From the NCBI GenBank assembly GCA_947631075.1, contig CANRJU010000001.1:1-49335 (forward strand): 49,335 nucleotides of DNA. The letters run 5' to 3'. Origin of the DNA: an uncultured Lachnospiraceae bacterium (GTDB lineage Bacteria > Bacillota > Clostridia > Lachnospirales > Lachnospiraceae). Position 1 is the stretch's first letter. Every line of letters begins with the position of its first letter. This document shows, in pieces, positions 48,322 through 49,335 of the stretch. The notes beneath the pieces are model-generated. The model did not search any database, had not been told where the DNA came from, and saw nothing but the letters and a program-made list of their open reading frames with translations. The translations under genes and the position numbers were made by a program.

Positions 48322-49335
48322 CTATTTCGCGAGCTGGGCAAGCCTCTCTCTCACCTGCTCCATCATGCCCTTGTACTTCTCAAGCTTATCGCGCTCCTCA
48401 GCAATCTTCTTCTCAGGAGCTTTGTTGACAAAATTCGGGTTGCCGAGCATCCCCTCGGACCGCTTGAGCTCTCCCTGCAGCCTCTTTTCCTCTTTTTTCA
48501 GCCGCTCGATCTCTTTCTCGATGTCCACCAGCTCCGCAAAGGGGATGTAGATGGTGCCATCGGCAATCACAACGGAGACCGCGTCGTCGGCAATGCCCTC
48601 CTTGTCCTTCTGGAAACTCACATCGCTGGCAAGGCCCAGGGTGGCGAAGAATACCCGGTTGTCCTCGAATATCCTCAGCACTTCCTCTTTTTCAGAGACA
48701 ACAATCACAGAGGACTTCCGGCTGGGCGGCACATTCATCTCGCCGCGGATGTTCCGGATTCCCTTGACCGCTTCCTTGATCCGCTCCACCTTTTCCTCGT
48801 CGGCGGCGAAATCCCTGTCCTCGGTAAATACCGGCCAGGAGCTCACCATAATGGAGTCCTCCTCGGTGTCCATCAGCGTACAGTAAATCTCCTCGGTGAT
48901 AAACGGCATGTACGGATGCAGCAGCTTCAGCGCGTCGATCAGCACCGTCTTCAGCGTATAGAGCGCCGCCGCCTTCGTCTCGTCCGTCTCGCTGTACAGG
49001 CGCGGCTTCACCATCTCGATATACCAGTCGCAGAACTCCTCCCAGATGAAGTCGTAAATCTTCTGCACGGCAATTCCCAGGTCGAATGTCTCCATCAGCG
49101 CCGTGACGTCCTTCGCCAAATGGTTGACCTTGGAGAGAATCCACTTGTCCGCCTGCGTAAACTCCTCCGGCTTTACATTTTCATAGTCCAGTCCCTCATT
49201 CTGGGCAAAATTCATCATGATAAAGCGGGACGCGTTCCACACCTTGTTGGCAAAATTCCGGCTGGCCTCCACGCGCTCCCAGTAGAAGCGCATATCGTTT
49301 CCGGGCGCGTTCCCGGTCACAAGCGTCAGTCGCAG
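48322..49335 (-). CDS. valS: Valyl-tRNA synthetase (partial, 5' part outside window)
   Basis: The C-terminal 337 residues of a class I synthetase of about 880. The first visible residues, LRLTLVTGNAPGNDMRF, follow the KMSKS loop region. NFANKVWNASRFIMMNF starts the anticodon-binding helical domain. ADKWILSKVN and HPYMPFITEEIY are conserved, and the protein ends in the ValRS coiled-coil arm (VDIEKEIERLKKEEKRLQGE) that holds tRNA-Val. The frame is open to the window edge. Confidence 0.97.
   Translation of the reverse strand: MRLTLVTGNAPGNDMRFYWERVEASRNFANKVWNASRFIMMNFAQNEGLDYENVKPEEFTQADKWILSKVNHLAKDVTALMETFDLGIAVQKIYDFIWEEFCDWYIEMVKPRLYSETDETKAAALYTLKTVLIDALKLLHPYMPFITEEIYCTLMDTEEDSIMVSSWPVFTEDRDFAADEEKVERIKEAVKGIRNIRGEMNVPPSRKSSVIVVSEKEEVLRIFEDNRVFFATLGLASDVSFQKDKEGIADDAVSVVIADGTIYIPFAELVDIEKEIERLKKEEKRLQGELKRSEGMLGNPNFVNKAPEKKIAEERDKLEKYKGMMEQVRERLAQLAK

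Overview
The window looks like chromosome from an endospore-forming Clostridia member, most likely a Lachnospiraceae-type gut Firmicute. The reasons are a complete spoIIAA-spoIIAB-sigF operon followed by spoVA genes, an M16C peptidase-era-yqzL-recO cluster, strong AGGAGG-type ribosome binding sites, and proteins of typical clostridial style. Almost everything is on the minus strand. The clear exceptions are a cold-shock gene and ligA. No tRNA, rRNA, transposase or integrase was recognised.

Layout. (1) 1-7069, mostly core: recO (cut by the window edge), yqzL, era, an M16C zinc peptidase, a cold-shock protein, an AlbA/HATPase-type regulator that has lost most of its N-terminal domain, and a beta-carbonic anhydrase. 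(2) 7148-28913, an accessory and AT-rich defence island: a Septu-like pair (ATPase plus HNH nuclease); csm6 with a small MBL-fold hydrolase just behind it; two paralogous mini-proteins and a lysine-rich coiled-coil protein; then seven genes on one strand encoding a DUF1998 DEAH helicase, a 971-aa orphan, a SEL1-repeat protein, a WYL regulator, a DEDDh exonuclease, a UvrD/PD-(D/E)XK helicase-nuclease and a DUF1351 protein. I regard these seven genes as the best candidate for an undescribed or only partly described defence system; the DUF1998 helicase plus large partner recalls Druantia. (3) 29191-31152: ligA, a core gene standing alone on the plus strand. (4) 31197-41386: a type III-A CRISPR-Cas locus in the order cas6-csm1-csm2-csm3-csm4-csm5-[33-repeat array]-cas1-cas2, all on the minus strand. 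(5) 41488-49335: a small ribbon-helix-helix gene with possible operator repeats, a coiled-coil membrane protein, the spoVA operon with a 3'-truncated spoVAD, the sigF operon, a zinc-ribbon/TPR membrane protein, and valS (cut by the window edge).

How the parts work together. The type III-A effector should carry minus-strand crRNAs with the tag ACGGAAAC that bind transcripts reading like the plus strand of the array. Several plus-strand spacers do look like sense coding DNA, and two sample what appears to be the same ribosome binding site of related targets. Cas10 (Csm1) keeps its GGDD cyclase motif and csm6 keeps CARF and HEPN motifs, so cyclic-oligoadenylate signalling is plausible. However, csm1 is cut by an in-frame TAA between the HD domain and the rest. 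The csm6 gene lies about 20 kb from the other cas genes, yet it shares with cas1 a nearly identical block made of a degenerate CRISPR repeat, a sigma-A-type promoter, a 5' UTR and a ribosome binding site. This implies a common origin and probably common control of csm6 and cas1-cas2.
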